In this document: positions 46,301 through 61,300 of the stretch, in pieces
Numbering within the stretch: position 1 is the first letter of the stretch
Layout: each line of letters opens with the position of its first letter
Source: Astropecten irregularis
Taxonomy: Eukaryota > Echinodermata > Asteroidea > Paxillosida > Astropectinidae
Direction of reading: 5' to 3'
DNA: 64,000 nucleotides
Assembly (NCBI GenBank): GCA_963971285.1
Contig: OZ020255.1
Span: forward strand, 18,186,931-18,250,930
Notes under the pieces: generated by a model
Told to the model about the DNA's origin: nothing
The model's database searches: none
The model's input: the letters and a program-made list of their open reading frames with translations, nothing else
Translations under genes and position numbers: made by a program

Positions 46301-49300
46301 TTTCTTTTAATCATTTTTAGCATAGACATGATTGAAAAGATAAGAAATCGGTGCTCACAAATGAAATTTAGGGCCTGTTTGTTTCACGCAATTGCACAGG
46401 ATCATGAATCCTTCGGATCCGGATCCCATTTTAGCGTACCCTGCATAGGAGGTGGATCCGAAAAATGGGTTCCGGATCCGCAGTATTCGTCCGAAACAAA
46501 CAGGCCCATAAGTGTTGGCCAACATTTTTTTGCATGTCATCATTTTTAAGCATGCTGTACAATCAAATGATTTTCTTCATTGTACTATTTTTACATATAC
46601 ATACATGTATTTGCCATTAGTTTAGTAAACATCAAATATTCTCTCGTGAAATCATACACACATCATGTACAATTGTGTCACATCTACAATGTAAACAATA
46701 CATTGTACTAAATTGAGTTTTTTCTTTTTCAGTTAGAATTCTACTGTTTCCAAATAATAGGCTATTTCAATTTTTTTTTTTATTTAAGCAGTTTAAACTG
46801 CATGAAAATGAAAAATTCTCAGGCAGACTAGCTAGAGAGTCAAAATGATACTCAGTAGACCAGAAAAAGGGTGCAGGCATGTTACCCATGCATTCATGGT
46901 TCATGCCATTCATGTTACAACAATCATTACAATAGTCAAGGGCTCACTATAAGTTGAAAGTCCTTTTGGCAAACATACACACAATACACAATATACATTG
47001 GTACAGTTCAGTAATTGCTTGGCCTCTGACACCTTACACTTGCTGTAACTGCGAAAAGATGAATTGTTCAAAGGATTTCTAAAAGAGTTCAGAGGATGTT
47101 GACTCCACGTACATGTACGTGTTCTGATCTAGCTGCCTCTGGATTCTTTGTGCTGGAAATTTATATTGATCTAGATACATTCGTGTATATACATACAGTA
47201 GTTGAGTTTGCAATTCGTTTGATCAACTTTTATATTGTCCAGTTGCATGAATTCTTTCCTCCGGAGACTCTTAGTCTTACTGTGATTTTTGAGGGTCATT
47301 ACTATTGCTTTTTTTCAACATAGTGCATGGTGCTCTTGCAGGATATGCCGAATACATGTATCTGCAGCATATTTGCAGAATGCCATGTGTGCAGAATAAT
47401 CTGCAGAACTTTAATGTATGCCGAGCATTCTGTCAGGAGAAGGAACCTGCATTATGCATTGTGATAAATTGCAATGTGCAAAGGCTTATTACTGTCATGA
47501 CTGTGAGTGTGAGGACTGACTGCAGAATATCTGCAGAATATCTGTAGAATATCTGTAGAATATCAACAGAACATTATGCCTTGATCTGTTCAGGGGGGAA
47601 TGAGAAACATTATGAGATGGGTAATTATTACAAACTGAAAAGCCTGTTTGCCAGTGTGAGGACTGACTACAGAATATCTGTAGAATATCAACAGAACATT
47701 ATGCCTTGATCTGTTCAGGGGGGAATGAGAAACATTATGAGATGGGTAATTATTACAAACTGAAAAGCCTGTTTGCCAGTGTGAGGACTGACTACAGAAT
47801 ATCCGTAGAATATTTGCAAAATATCTGTAGAATAGATCTGTAGAATATCTACAGAATAAAATGCCTCTCAGTCAATCTGTCCAGAGGGAGAATGAGTCAC
47901 ATTATGATATGGATAAATTTGCCAGTTTGAGGACTGACTACAGAATATGCGTAGAATATTTGCATAATATTTGTAGAATATCTATAGAATATCTATAGAA
48001 TAAAATGCCTCAATCTGTCCAGAAGCAGATGTCTGACATGTCTGACAGACTTCATTGATTGAAGGCTGGGCTGAATGAAGCTTACTGTTCAGCAGACGTG
48101 GCACACTATCGACTGGCAGAATAAATTTCACACTGTGAACATTTCCTTAGTGATTCTGCTGATGTCTACAGAATATGCTGCCAAATGCCACACAGTACTG
48201 CAGAATTGTCTTAGTTTACAGAATCACCCTGAAGCCTTAATAATACACATTTCTTGTTTTGTTCATTTTCATTCGCTCTAGTACAAATATTTCTATTTGA
48301 GCTGGGATGCAGTACATATGCCTGCTAAATTCTGTATTTTTATACCAAATTCGAACAAAAGCCTAGTTTATTTTTACTGCGTTGAAATTTCTACATGTAT
48401 TTCATACGCATTGAGTATATATTTAGAGAAAAGGGCGTGTCGTCCTTTGTTAAATCTCAAAACATTTAACAATCATCCTTGGAATAAAACAAACTGCCCT
48501 GGCATTTTTCATTTGTTTACATCGGAGACTCTTCCGTGCAGTACATAACAGTACGTAGACAGACTGTAAACATGCGATGCATGCATCATTAGAAAAGAAA
48601 ACTATCCCGTTTGAAAGAAAGAAATGCAGTTATAGTGTGTGTGCCAACATCAATAAATGTCCATGGATGCAATACTTCTTGAAATGTTAGCCCTGGGCTG
48701 TCATTATCATTGCATGAGTTGTACAGCTGATGTACCATTCACCAGAATTAGTCAATTTGTAATGCAGTATAATGTCAGTCGTGGTATATTCGTGGATAAT
48801 TTCAAAAGTCAGACGGTTGCAGTCACTAATCCACGATTAAGAACGTCAATTCGCAATATTATGCCTAAAATTTGAAAACCCGCATATATTTCTGTTATGT
48901 TCTGGTATGATTCTCCATCTGTTTGTATTATAAAACACATGACTGCCTCTTATTTTTGTCGTGGTCTCAGTGATGGGTAAAAAATTAGCATTGTCTGACC
49001 TCCAAGAAATATTTGAGGTTTTGCATGATGACAATTTGATCGGTTTGTGGAAACACCATGTAAGAATCATTTGTACTTTCGCAATTCTATTTTTTCGCAC
49101 TTCTCGTAAGGTCGCAACGTTTCGAGTAGACTACTCTCAGTCCTCATCAGGAGATGATGACTGGTCACCTGATGATGACTAGAGCAGGCTAGTCGAAACA
49201 TTGAGACCTTTCGAGAAGTTCAAATGACTTATCTCCAGTAGTCATTAGACAATTGATAATCCGGATTTCAAAACTCATGCAAACCAACAATGAAAACCTT

Positions 49301-52300
49301 TGAGAAGGTTGAGAAAGACTTTGCTTATTGAAATTTTAGTCTCTTTTACATGGACTAATACATAAATCAACAATATCATATTAAAAATCAACAATTTTTG
49401 ATTAAAAAAATAATCTAGAAGTTGGCTTATAAATACAAGTGTGCAAAGTCTGTAGAGAGTGGATACATCTTGTTCAATAAAAAAATATACATCGTCAAAT
49501 TCAAGAGGAATATTATTTTTTAAATAGCATAATTATTTGGGCAAAATAATTGTTAATGGGAGAAACAACATTTACAAATAAATACATGTATCTGTGGTGA
49601 TATTTTTGCTTGGAACAACAGTTATGGATTTTCTGTTTCCCCGTGTAACACTTTATATTGATGTACCAGTTTGTTTAGCACCTATATGTATGCATCATTG
49701 TAGAGGTGTCGTGTTTCACAATCACACATCCCTACATAGTCGAATCGTAAGCATAGAGTCACATTGTATACATCCATGGTGTGCCACAGCACTGTGTCTG
49801 GGAGTAAATGCGTAGGTAGGTGTGTGTGTGAGGCATGAAACAAATCAACGCACAGTAGGAGTTGAGGTGGCCCGAGATGATCTACGGACCAAAATCAAAT
49901 TATAATATTGATCACAGCAATATTAGATGTATCCACGGTTACAGTGCAGTCAGTGCGGTTTCCGTCTAATGTATTTGTGTATAATGATGTCCGAGCGTCT
50001 TTTTTTTTTTAAGGCAGACTTCTATGTTAAGTGCAAATGTACAGGTTGACAGCAGCAGCGTGCATTGTGCCCTAATTCTTTCCGATCATAGCTGGTGGAT
50101 TTTGATTACAGATGCTTGATTGATTCTGAAAATTTTATTCAGTGAGGAAAGGCCGCGTCTTACCATTGATTTGGTGGCTTCAGGGGTTTTTTTATTTTAA
50201 AGAAATTGAATTAAATTCAAGTCATAAACTGTCACTCATCAACCAGTGCGATGATCTGACTTGTGTTATATTCAAGAGTTCAAGAGATCCTAGCAGGATC
50301 TTTTTCAAAGACTTTGAGGGATATTTTCCACGATTACTTCACCAAAATTTGCTCCGCACTTGTGCTAAAAATAGCACTGGACCTCAGACAAACATTGCAA
50401 CCATGCACGCGTGCGTGGGTGTGCGCGTGCGCGTACATGTACAGTCGTGTGTGAGTCAATGTTTGTCTGACATCCGGGGATTTTGTGACGTCATTAGTGC
50501 CGAGCGATATTGCCACTGGAGCACAAAATGATCAATGTTAAACTGCATCTCATGAACATAATAATAATAATAAATAACATTTGTAAAGCGCTTAATACAA
50601 TGTTTCTAAGCACTGAGAAAGAAAGGACATGTATACAGATAAAAATCATGTATTACAATAAGATAGATTATACAAATGAGTTTTTAACATAGTTTAACAT
50701 AGTTTTTAACATCGTGGTTGCAGTTTAATCCTCAAATATCTAAAAGGTATTATTCTTTTTGAGTTCAATCTTCATATTTTCAGTACCTTTTGGAACACAA
50801 AAAAACACCTTACTGATTTTGATCATTTGGCTTGTTAGTGCATGTGAACTCTTTGATGCTTTGGACCAAAACCTTACGTGTAGAAATATGGTACACAAGA
50901 ATATTTGCATTTGTAAACAATATGGCTTAATTGCAGTGCACAGATGTTTTGAGAATATAAAAATCAGGGACTTAAATTGCTAGCTGGAGCCTTCTATATT
51001 CTTTAGGACAACTTCCATATGGTATGGATGCATTTTGTCTAAAACAAATATCAAATGAAGCAAGACAACCACCCTGTACATATGTCAGATCATATACATT
51101 ATCCATAGTTGGACTGTGACCTACTCGTTATGTACTTTTTTAGTTAAAATTTTTAAGGAATGACTAGACATTGGAATCTTTGCAAAATTTGCAATTCATT
51201 TAGATTTTACTCCTTTTTGGCCCTTTTTTGCAGAATTCAATTTTTTTTTTTTTAATGAAGAAAGTGTCATCGATTACCATGGTTACCAATGAGGATGTTT
51301 ATGTTTTTTTCTCGGTTTGATCTTTAGATGATGCCAGTGGCTTCCCACGACACCGCTCAGCTGGTAGAGAAGGGTACGGAGGCAGAGGGTGATGGAGACA
51401 AGAGCCTGGAAGATCGTAGCGGGATACCGGGAGCCAGCTTCAATGTTGCCAATAGCATTCTTGGATCTGGAATTATTGGTATGTTAAGAACCTAGAGCTG
51501 TATATGACTCTTATCTTCCACTAACTGATTTTCTGAGTGGGAAAGGAAGAAAAAATTGCCTGAGATTTCTGATGTGTTTGTGAGACGTAGAACATCTGAG
51601 GATAGTCCACTGAAGTGTACCTCTAAAACTGCTCCTAGTTTCTTCCTTCTCTCTCCACCCATGCCTATTTCTACCCTTCTGGTCCCCCTCTTCTTATAGA
51701 GGAGCTTCTCGTTACCTCTTGGACACCCGTTTTGGACACCAGATTTCTGTTAAGATGTGTATATGAGACAGAACATCTGAAGATAATCCTTTGAAGTGTA
51801 CCTCTAAAACTTCACCTAGTGTCTTATTTCCCTCTGAATCCATGCCTCTCTGTCCTTGCAATACCCCTCTCTTTAGAGAGCTGTGTATGGTTACCTTTTG
51901 GACACCCGTTTTCATCTGCATTTCAAATGAAACATTCCGGCAACATTTTGGATTTTCAGCCATATCTAGACTAGACAAACATAAAATGTCTTGAACCTTG
52001 GCTGCTTAAACCTTTGCCTCTTTCCTTTATTCCACATCATCTTCCCTTCTCCTGCCATCCCAACTGAGTTGCCTGGTTACAATTCATCTCATTCAACATG
52101 ACGATTGTCGACAAGGAAACCCGCATCCACTTAGTTGAAGGAGACTCATCTTGTTTCTTTTATTTAAGTGTATGTCACCACATATGCAAAATATTCCCAA
52201 ACATGGTGGTATAAAACCAAGACTGCAGTTAGCTAGCTATAGTGTACGTGGGATGCACTCATGGCTTCCGCTGGATGCTCTTGAGTCGTGCTTCAAGACC

Positions 52301-55300
52301 GGGCCATGTCTGGCTGGAGGGATAATCTGGAGGAAGCTCTCAGCAGCTATGAATCCCAGAGGTGTGATTGAATGATTGATTCATTGCTTGATTGAAGGCA
52401 ATGAAAATAGAGTAAGGAGGTCTAGATTAACCCTGTGTATGTCCAGTGGGCCATGATCGGAGTGTCATTTGGGAGTTCGGACGTTAGAAGTCTGACACTG
52501 TGAATCTCACACTGATCAATGGTTTGCAGTCACAGTTCTGAGCCCATTTCTTAAAAATCAATTTCTCTTGTGCACATGCACTGTATTATTAATATACACA
52601 CCTTTCTCCTATTAAACGCAGCAATCCCAATTTTCCCATGAACAAAATTTCTCTGTTGCTTTGATAACGTTTTTTGGTAGTTTTGCCAAAAAATTTCATG
52701 TACAGAAAAAAAAACCTTCATGTTTTGTTTGTCATTTTTTCATCAAACCGAGAATAGTTTTTCCTCAAGGATTGTTAGGTAAGGGAATTTCAGAGTGCAG
52801 AAGTAACCCTTATGTTCAATAACAGAAATGTATGAATGATTTCGGTCATGTTCGTTCAGTGTTGTCTTGTTTCTCTCCGAATAATCAAGTGACGTTGATA
52901 TTTCTGTACGTCATGGAGAAATAAATTCACAAAATGGAATTTTATGTCTCTCTGATTTTTACCCGAGGTTCCGACGAAATTTGATTATTAAAGTGAGGGA
53001 CAGAACATGTATAGAGCTATATATGTGAACAGAACTGGGCTAGTCCTTATGCAGACGGACTGATTATGCCCAGACCTTTTAGATTATGCTCATGAGTCAC
53101 GAACCGTTGGGGCAATTTCGTTCCTTGATTAATCTTCCTGCTTTTAGAAATTGGATAGTGTCGGCGAGCTAGATGTATGCATAAAGTATGTGATGAGGGA
53201 TTACCAAGGAGACAGTGACTAGGGGCAACCGGGGCGATGCAATTATTCCTCACTGGGTTCCTTTTAAGCCCGGGCCCAATGTCATAGAAATGAAAAATGG
53301 AATTTTAGTATTAAGTTTGGTAAGGCACAGGAAATCGTGCTGAGCAAAAAACTCATTCCAAAACGCTAGAAGAGTCTTCAAGTTGAATTTGCTTGATATA
53401 CATAATACATGTACAGTTTACTGTTATCTTTCAGAAGAAACTAAGCTTTATACATGTTATAGGACATATTCCATACATGTATGTTCACGCCCACAGTGCA
53501 TCCATCCTGCATTAAAGCAATGTAATCAAACCGAGTCTTGGATTCCAAGTAGTCTATCTGGTACCAATTTTCTTTTTAGAATTGGTGTTATCTTTTCCGA
53601 AGGGTATACAAGGAAGGCGACAAGATGGATGTGCCATGAATAAAAGCCTATATGGGGTACATTCTGAGGGGCACTATAGCTCATAAGACATTGCATGATG
53701 TAGTCAGGCGCGGTTCTACGGGGGGGGGGGGGGGGGTTTGCCTAGGTTTTTTTTTGTCTAGGCCCCCCCCCCCCCCCCCCCCCAAAAAAAATGCAATTGA
53801 AAAAGAAATTCTTGAAAATACTGGATTTTTTTCAGTTATTAATTAGCGCCAATTACATACAAACCGCGTTGTGTAGGCTATATGTGCATGTTTTTCGACC
53901 CCTAATAATAAGACATAGCAGAAGCGAGTGTTAGAAGAACCCAAAATATTGGGTCGTCTAGCCCCCAAAACATTTTGGCTCTAGAACTGCGCCTGGATGT
54001 AGTAGATACATTGACTTTTGTGCTAAGGAAATATCTTTGCCTAACAGGCTCCGTACAAAGTTGGCAAAGTTCTGCGAGTTAAAAGTCATTTGCTGATCAA
54101 TTCAGGATAAACAGCTAAACTTAGGCCTATAAATGATCTGTAGGTCTACATACATATATCATATGTCAATGTGTTAAAAACAGTCATGTATTTATGACTA
54201 GTCGGGATTGACATTCGATCCAGGGTCAATATGAGGAATTCATTGTTACTATTGCATACATGTAAATGTAAACTTCAAAGTACATATACACCTAAAGTAG
54301 GTGTGGCTACTCATGCAGGCAGCTATAGCCTTCAAATTCAATTACCTACGATGTTTACGAGTTAACGGTAGACCTTCTGTCTGAATAATCCTAGACTGGT
54401 AGGCTCAACCTGCCGTCCCGTTGGTGGCCATGGATTCGTGTGGCCATGATTCCTGCATTATATGTACGTGTATGTTATATTAACAGACTTGTAGTTGTTC
54501 CAAGCTCCATGGTTATACATACATATATTAAAACAGTTCTTTATCATGATTTCGAGTCGACTGGCGTACATTGATGTATTTGTGCATTGAATACACAAAA
54601 AGATCGATCAAATTTTGATTTGAGTTTGAAGAGTTCATAAGTGTGCTTTAAATCATGAGCCTGATGTTAAACACAGGTGGTACAAGTTTGCTGGTTACAA
54701 CATGGTTAAAGGTAGTACATGTATCATACTTTGGTAGGAAACCAAAACAGAAATGTCCACAGATATATATCTATAACTTACATGGTATAAAGATGGTGCT
54801 GGTAGAAACATACCGTTGAAATAACTTTGCCTGAAATGGTATTTATCCAGAAATCAGTAAAACAACGACCAAAAAATAACGGTGAAAAGACTAGAAATTC
54901 CATGGGTGTTTTTCACTGTTTTCTCAAAAAGTCGGCCCTGTATGGGACTGGGAATTTCACAGATGACTGTTATTGTATCTGTCTTGGTTTTTTTGCCCAT
55001 GAATCTGCATTTCTTTGACAGAAACCAAAGTATGATACTACCTTTAACATGAATGCCACCTGTCACAAGCCTGGTGGAATAGGTGTAACTGACCCAAATA
55101 GATGTATTAAAAAACTGTAAATAATTGTTGTGTTTTAACATTAGTTAATTACATATTCATATTTCATAATCCCATATATATCTACCAAGGGCTTATTGAC
55201 TTATGATAACCATCCCAAAACTATCAAAATCCAACAAAATTTAATACCACAATGATTTTTAATTTGACCAGGTTTGAATGTGAGACCCGGCACTTGTATA

Positions 55301-58300
55301 CCGTACTTTGCAATTACATTTAGTCTTGAATCTATGCATCCTTATATGTCGTCTTCAGTTAATCCATACATCCCAATCCTACAAATTGAGAAATGGATTT
55401 TGGCTGAGTAACCTGTAACCCTGGTAACTACTAATTTCATATTTTTTTTAAAACATGTACATGTCATGTACAGGCATGACATGTACATAAATTAACAATT
55501 AACTTTTTAAATCCATCCATTTCCGAGCAAAAAAACCCCAGAAAAACAGCAACAAAAAAATACTCTCAAGTTTTTTTTTCTCCAGAAACCCAAATTGCTT
55601 ACAAAAAATTAATTTAATTAAAAACTATTTAACATTTGAGATACAGTATTGAAAAAAGGAGATCTGCCAGTGAATCTACATCTGAAAATTACATCCTATA
55701 TCCAAATGACATACATGTAGGCCTAAATGTACATATCATCAGTATTTTGGATGAAAAGAAGAAGTTAATTGAATTTTTGTAATAAAAGTGGGTGTAGATC
55801 TACAGATCTAGCGTAAGGGTCAACATGTACATTGTACATGGATCAGCCAGCTTTTATACTGTACTTGTATGATGTAGTCGGCATGTCTAGTACGTAATTG
55901 TCCAACTGAAGAAAAGGAATTGTGATGAGTTTGAGAGGTGTGTCTACCCTAGCCTGCCCCCAGGGTGCTCTTCATTAAACCGCGTCTGCATGGTTCATCA
56001 CCAATGTACTGTATCTCTTTATGAGGCAACAGCACAATAGTGCATGCAGAGATCATGCCAATTGTCCATGAATAAAACTGTGAACAAGACTAGCAGCTTG
56101 CCTTTGAGAAAGATCCTGTTAGGATCAAAATGCCACACCCTCTCTAGTACATCCTGTGTTGCTGTATAAGCATTTTAAAGATACCCATTTCAGGTCATTA
56201 TTTTGGTTGATGAAGAGTTTGCAGCAGGGATCATGCCAATTGTCCATGAATGAAACTGTGAAGACTAGCAGCCTGCCTTTGAGAAAGATCTTTTTAGGAT
56301 CAAAATGCCATACCCTCTCTAGTACATCATGTCATCCTCTATAAGTATTTTAAAGATACATGTACCCATTTCAGGTCATTATTTTGGTTGATGAACAGTT
56401 TACAGCACTGAGTTTATTACTTGTATGAAAAAAAAATAAAACAACATTGAAGCTGTAAAACTTGACAGCTAGTAAAATTAATGCTGTTTTCATAGGGCAT
56501 ATTTTAAAAATACCACCACTGAAAGAATAAAAATAACGGACTTTAACAAATGCAGCTAGAGTTATATGCATTCCTGTCACATACACCTGTCATTTAAACT
56601 CAATTTAATTTGAATTTATGATTGCCTCATAGACATGTACTATTGACATGATTGAAGCCGAAACAGGTTCATGAGCTGCTTCTGGGAACAATTTAAAATA
56701 TCATTCCGGGTAATAATGGTAACATATACACACTTATACATTGCACCTGCTGTTGGAATAGACTACAATTTATGTCAATAATCTGTAAATTCATCTTTAT
56801 AATCCCTGCTAGTAAGTTGTAAGTCATCTGTTTAATGTCTATTCAATGACGATAACGCATTGGGATCATTTAGGATTGAACGTGAATACCAGTATCACTA
56901 ATGGGATTCTAGCCTGAGCTCCCCTCTCAAGAATAGACAGGATTTAACTGGCTATTACTGGTATCATCCTGTGCATGCATTATACATGCGGACCCCTTGA
57001 TAGAATCAATATTGGACACCCGTGCATTAAGCTTTTTAATATTCAACAGTACATGCTTGTGAACCATGAGGCATTGTATTCACACTACTGTGTTATTAAC
57101 GCACCGTAGGTCGATCATTGTGTGCCGTATTTTTAATTTTGACTCCCAATCGCTGGCGAGAAGGAAAACAAAACATGTAGAGTTATTGGTCGTGTTTTGA
57201 TGATAAATATTAGTGTGGATGACTCTCCTAGTTTAATTACATGCACAGGTGGACAATTTGAGGCCCACAAATATTTATCATGTCTTGTCTTCCGTTGCAT
57301 AAATAAAGGATTTGAAACCGTGCCTTGCGATAAAATTGGCGCGAGGGATGGACATTCAATCTGGCAGGTGTAATATGAGTAATTTGTTCTATTTGTTGGT
57401 GTACATTATAGGTTATGTGTGTGTGTGTAAGAGAGCACCATATAGTAAAACTCTATCTGTAAACAGGGTTTTGCAATGATCAATCTGTTAAATATTTTAA
57501 TCCAATGCAATGAGTTTTCCATCTGTATATCCTCTTGTTAAAACATGAAGCATGGCTTACCTTAAAGGTATAATACATGATTTGTAAAGGTTGCAGAATA
57601 AGCATTCACACTTTGTCTGATGCACCATGTACATGTGCTTGAAACAATAAACCTGTGAACATTTGAGCTGAAGCGGACATCTGAGTCACGAGAAAATAAC
57701 AAAAACCCAAATAAACTTTTCTTATAAAACATACAGAATGGTTTTGATCTTACCCCGAGATCAAAACTGTTTACGGTCTTTGTTTGACTAATTTCTGGAT
57801 AAGTACACCATTTCAGGCGGAAGTATTTTAACAGAATGTTTCTACCAGCACCATCTTCATACGCTGAAAGTTACATGTAAAACTGTGAACATTTCTGTTT
57901 GGGTATGTTACCAATCCTGTACTGTACTTACCTTTAAAATAGAAAGGTAAATGTACATTTAAAACTAAGCACATTTTATGAGATCATCAAGAATGTTCTC
58001 CATTGGTTGCATCACAATTCAAACGATAAGCATCAATAAAATGGGATTATTCAAGTGACCCAGAATGGCAGTGCTTGAGCGGAGAATTGTTGGCATGACC
58101 TACTGTACAAGAGTCTTGTGAACTGCACAGCAGATAAAACCTTACAATTGCTGACAGGGAAAAGGGTTCAAAACTGAATATATGCCAGAATTATTAAATT
58201 AGTTTTTGCGCTCGATTGCTGCTCTCAGGGAAAAAAAAAAAGGTCCACATTAATTCACAATTTATATGAATATCTACATCGACATGTGCATGTAGAAAAT

Positions 58301-61300
58301 GTTAAGTTAAGGAGTGAATATTTTTATTTAAACGACTCTGACGTGTAATAAAAAAGTTAAAAAAACAATAAGAGCTAGACATTTTGCATAGGAATTTTAA
58401 AAAAAATCACTTATTTTCGAATAATTGTAAATAACTTTTTTTAAATGAGGAGAGAGCAGATAGTATTTCATTTATCGGTAGGCAAAAAAACATTGATTGC
58501 CATTAATTAAAAAAATATTAATTTTTGCAAACATTTCATATCTATTTAATATCCAGTTAGTATCAAACTGACTGACTAACATTGTTGTATATTAACCAAA
58601 CATTAACATATATGCTTACATAAACATTTTGTGAAAAGTTCAATGGTATGTACATGTAATAATTCCTTATTTACACATGTCCGTCTGTGGAATTTGAATC
58701 TTAACAACATTTCAGAGTTTGAGGACCCCCCCCCCCATAATTTTTCAATAGATTTTTTAAAGAAAAAGATCTACAGAAATAGTTTTTCAGATTGAAAATT
58801 GGATTAAAATCAAACGTAAGAAAATTGTTGTTTACAGCCAAAAATGGAAACAGAACATGAAGAATCTTTGATACAGTACGTCATAACAGATGGAAGGACG
58901 TCATGAAAAATGTCTCCCTTTTTTATTTTGCAAGCAATTTATTACTTTTATTGCTTTTTTTTTTATTAATAGAATTTCATGTGTTTTATTCATGTATTTA
59001 TTTGGTTTATTTTATTTCCACCCCCACAGGATTGCCATATGCTATGAAAAAGGCTGGGCTACCATTTGGTATCTTGCTACTAATGCTGATAGCCGGTATC
59101 ACAGGTAAGGAATCAAGAAAATGATATCATGGAAAATCCAGGAATGAAATACCCTCTGCATGGGGGCTTCATGGAAAACCTGGAAAATTTAGGAATTCCT
59201 ATATAGAAGTGTACCGGGCTTTATTGAAAACCTGGAAACCTCAGAAATTCCCATGGATGTAGAAGTGTATCATCAAGCTTTATGGAAAACTGGAATTCCT
59301 GTGTCGAAGTGTGCCAGGCTTTATGGAAAACCTGGAAAATTTAGGATTTCCCAAGTGTGACAGGCTTTATGGAAAACCTGGAACCTTCTGAAAATTCCCA
59401 TACAGAAGTATGTCAGGCTTCATGAAAAACCTGGCAAATTGAGGAAGTATTGTAAAATGTAGAAGTGTCTCTGAACTTCGTGGAAAACCCAGGAAAATCC
59501 AGCTAAATCTAATTTAGTAATGTAGTTAGTTAGTGTGAGGCTTCCTTGCTATCGGGTAAAGCTGGAATAGGCAGTGACTCTGAAAAAAAGGTTACACTCT
59601 AAGTTAATTCCCCTAATTTGATTATGATGATAAAATTTCCCAAATTACATTTGCACATTACAGAATACTCCAAGCCAAGTCTGGACATTATATGCTTGAT
59701 TATGCACAGCTCTATGCAGGTTATTGGCTAGACCACAAGTAATAGAATTACATGGAAGCCAATAAAAAGAAATACGAAGAAAATATTCCTTGGGCAGTTT
59801 CACTGTCCTTTCCTCTACATTATTATGCTTAAAAGTTGAAAGTACAGGAGCGCCACTATATAACGAACACCGCTATACCAAACATTTGGCTGTACCGAAC
59901 ATCATCCTTTGCTCTCAATTTTTGTGTACAATACATATCCAATACGATTCTTTAACGAACGACCACTATAATGGACAATATCTGTGCATCCCATCATGTT
60001 CGTTATAATAACAGCATTCCACTGTAGATATATTTTGTGAAAAAAAGAAAGAAAATATCAAGTGAGAAACGTTTAGTCCTCGAGATAGATCCTGCTATAA
60101 AAACATTAGGCCCTGCTAACCCTAAGCAATAACTGTTTTGACGTAAGATAATTCAGTTTCAAATATGTTATGAATGTGCCAAAATATTCATTGTTAATTT
60201 GAAGTGTTTTTTATTTTGCAGATTATTCGCTTCTTCTTTTGATCCGATCTGGGGAACTGTCAGGTACTGACACCTATCAGGGCCTCGTTCAGTCTTCCTT
60301 AGGAAGCCCTGGGTATTACTTCCTATCATTCATCCAATTTGCTTATCCTTTCGTTGGTGAGTCAATTTTTTTGGTTTGTCCTTAATAATTCATCTCCATT
60401 AGGCCTAAAAAAAATTGTTGTGTTGCCCTCAGCGACCGACCGTAAAATGCCAAAACTTTGGGTCGGGATTTTTTTTTTTTTTTTTTTTCTCTGAGTCCTG
60501 AAGTATAAAAACTCACAATTTTTGACAGAAAATGTAAGCTTTAGCAGTAAAAAAACGTGTCTCCTCAAAACGACCCAAGACCGTTGATTTATAAGCCCCG
60601 GGGACCATACATCCTGTTTTTATTCTTAAATGTTTGAAAGTCTGCCAAAAGAAAATCCCCCCCCAAAAAAATAAATCGACCAACCGACCCAAAATTTAAA
60701 TTTTTCCACTTGAGGGCAACACAACAATTTTTTTTTTTAGGCCTTATTATGCTTGAAAAGTAGGAATATTTTCTGATATTAAAATAATTGTTTGTGAAAA
60801 AATGAGAAAAAAGTGTTATAAACTTTTAGCCTTTGAGAAAGATTATTATTATTATTTATTTCTGTTAATGAAACCAAGGATTCCTCAAAAGCGCCCTAGG
60901 CACTGTAGCTCGAAAGCCTGATGAAACCTTTTATGGAAAGAAGATGAGAAGAAGATACAGTTTTAGAGGTGGGAGGAAAACCCCAGAGTAATATTCTGGG
61001 TAAAACCCACAGAATCACGTAGAAACTGAAACCCCAATCCACTTGTGGACCGAGCTGGACTTGAACCAGGTCCACAGAGGTGAATAGCGAGGAAAGAACT
61101 GCTACGCCAACCTGACTCCCCTGCTTTTAGAGAAAAACGTCAGGGATGTTGTTGCATTCCAAGCATGTCATGACCCAGGATGAGTCGTTGTGTGAAGGCC
61201 TGATCGATAAACTCGAGTAAGAATAGATGCTAGTGATTCTCAATTTTGAATTCGTACATGAGCTTCAGTCTTTGCAGACAGTCTGCACCACTAGTGACAA

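Larger units (their letters stand above)
40377..51327 (+). other. SLC38A11-like intron 1
   Basis: 10.95 kb with no recognisable coding exon. It contains twin palindromes (40556-40710), TTAA MITEs, a long-arm fold-back element (42937-43253), a hAT-type MITE (44868-45138), a family D copy (46371-46506), an AGAATATCTG array (47500-48030) and a fold-back with hammerhead-like cores (49100-49221). The stretches 44100-44860, 46510-47490, 48030-49090 and 49230-51320 are AT-rich and mostly without a pattern I could assign. Confidence 0.6.
51479..59029 (+). other. SLC38A11-like intron 2
   Basis: 7.55 kb with no recognised exon. It holds a tandem duplication (51553-51912), a hAT-type MITE (53705-53995), a TTAA MITE (54707-55047), the 56051-56410 duplication and half a TTAA MITE (57735-57937). 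The stretches 51920-53690, 54010-54700, 55050-56040, 56420-57730 and 57940-59025 are AT-rich with nothing I can assign. Confidence 0.55.
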
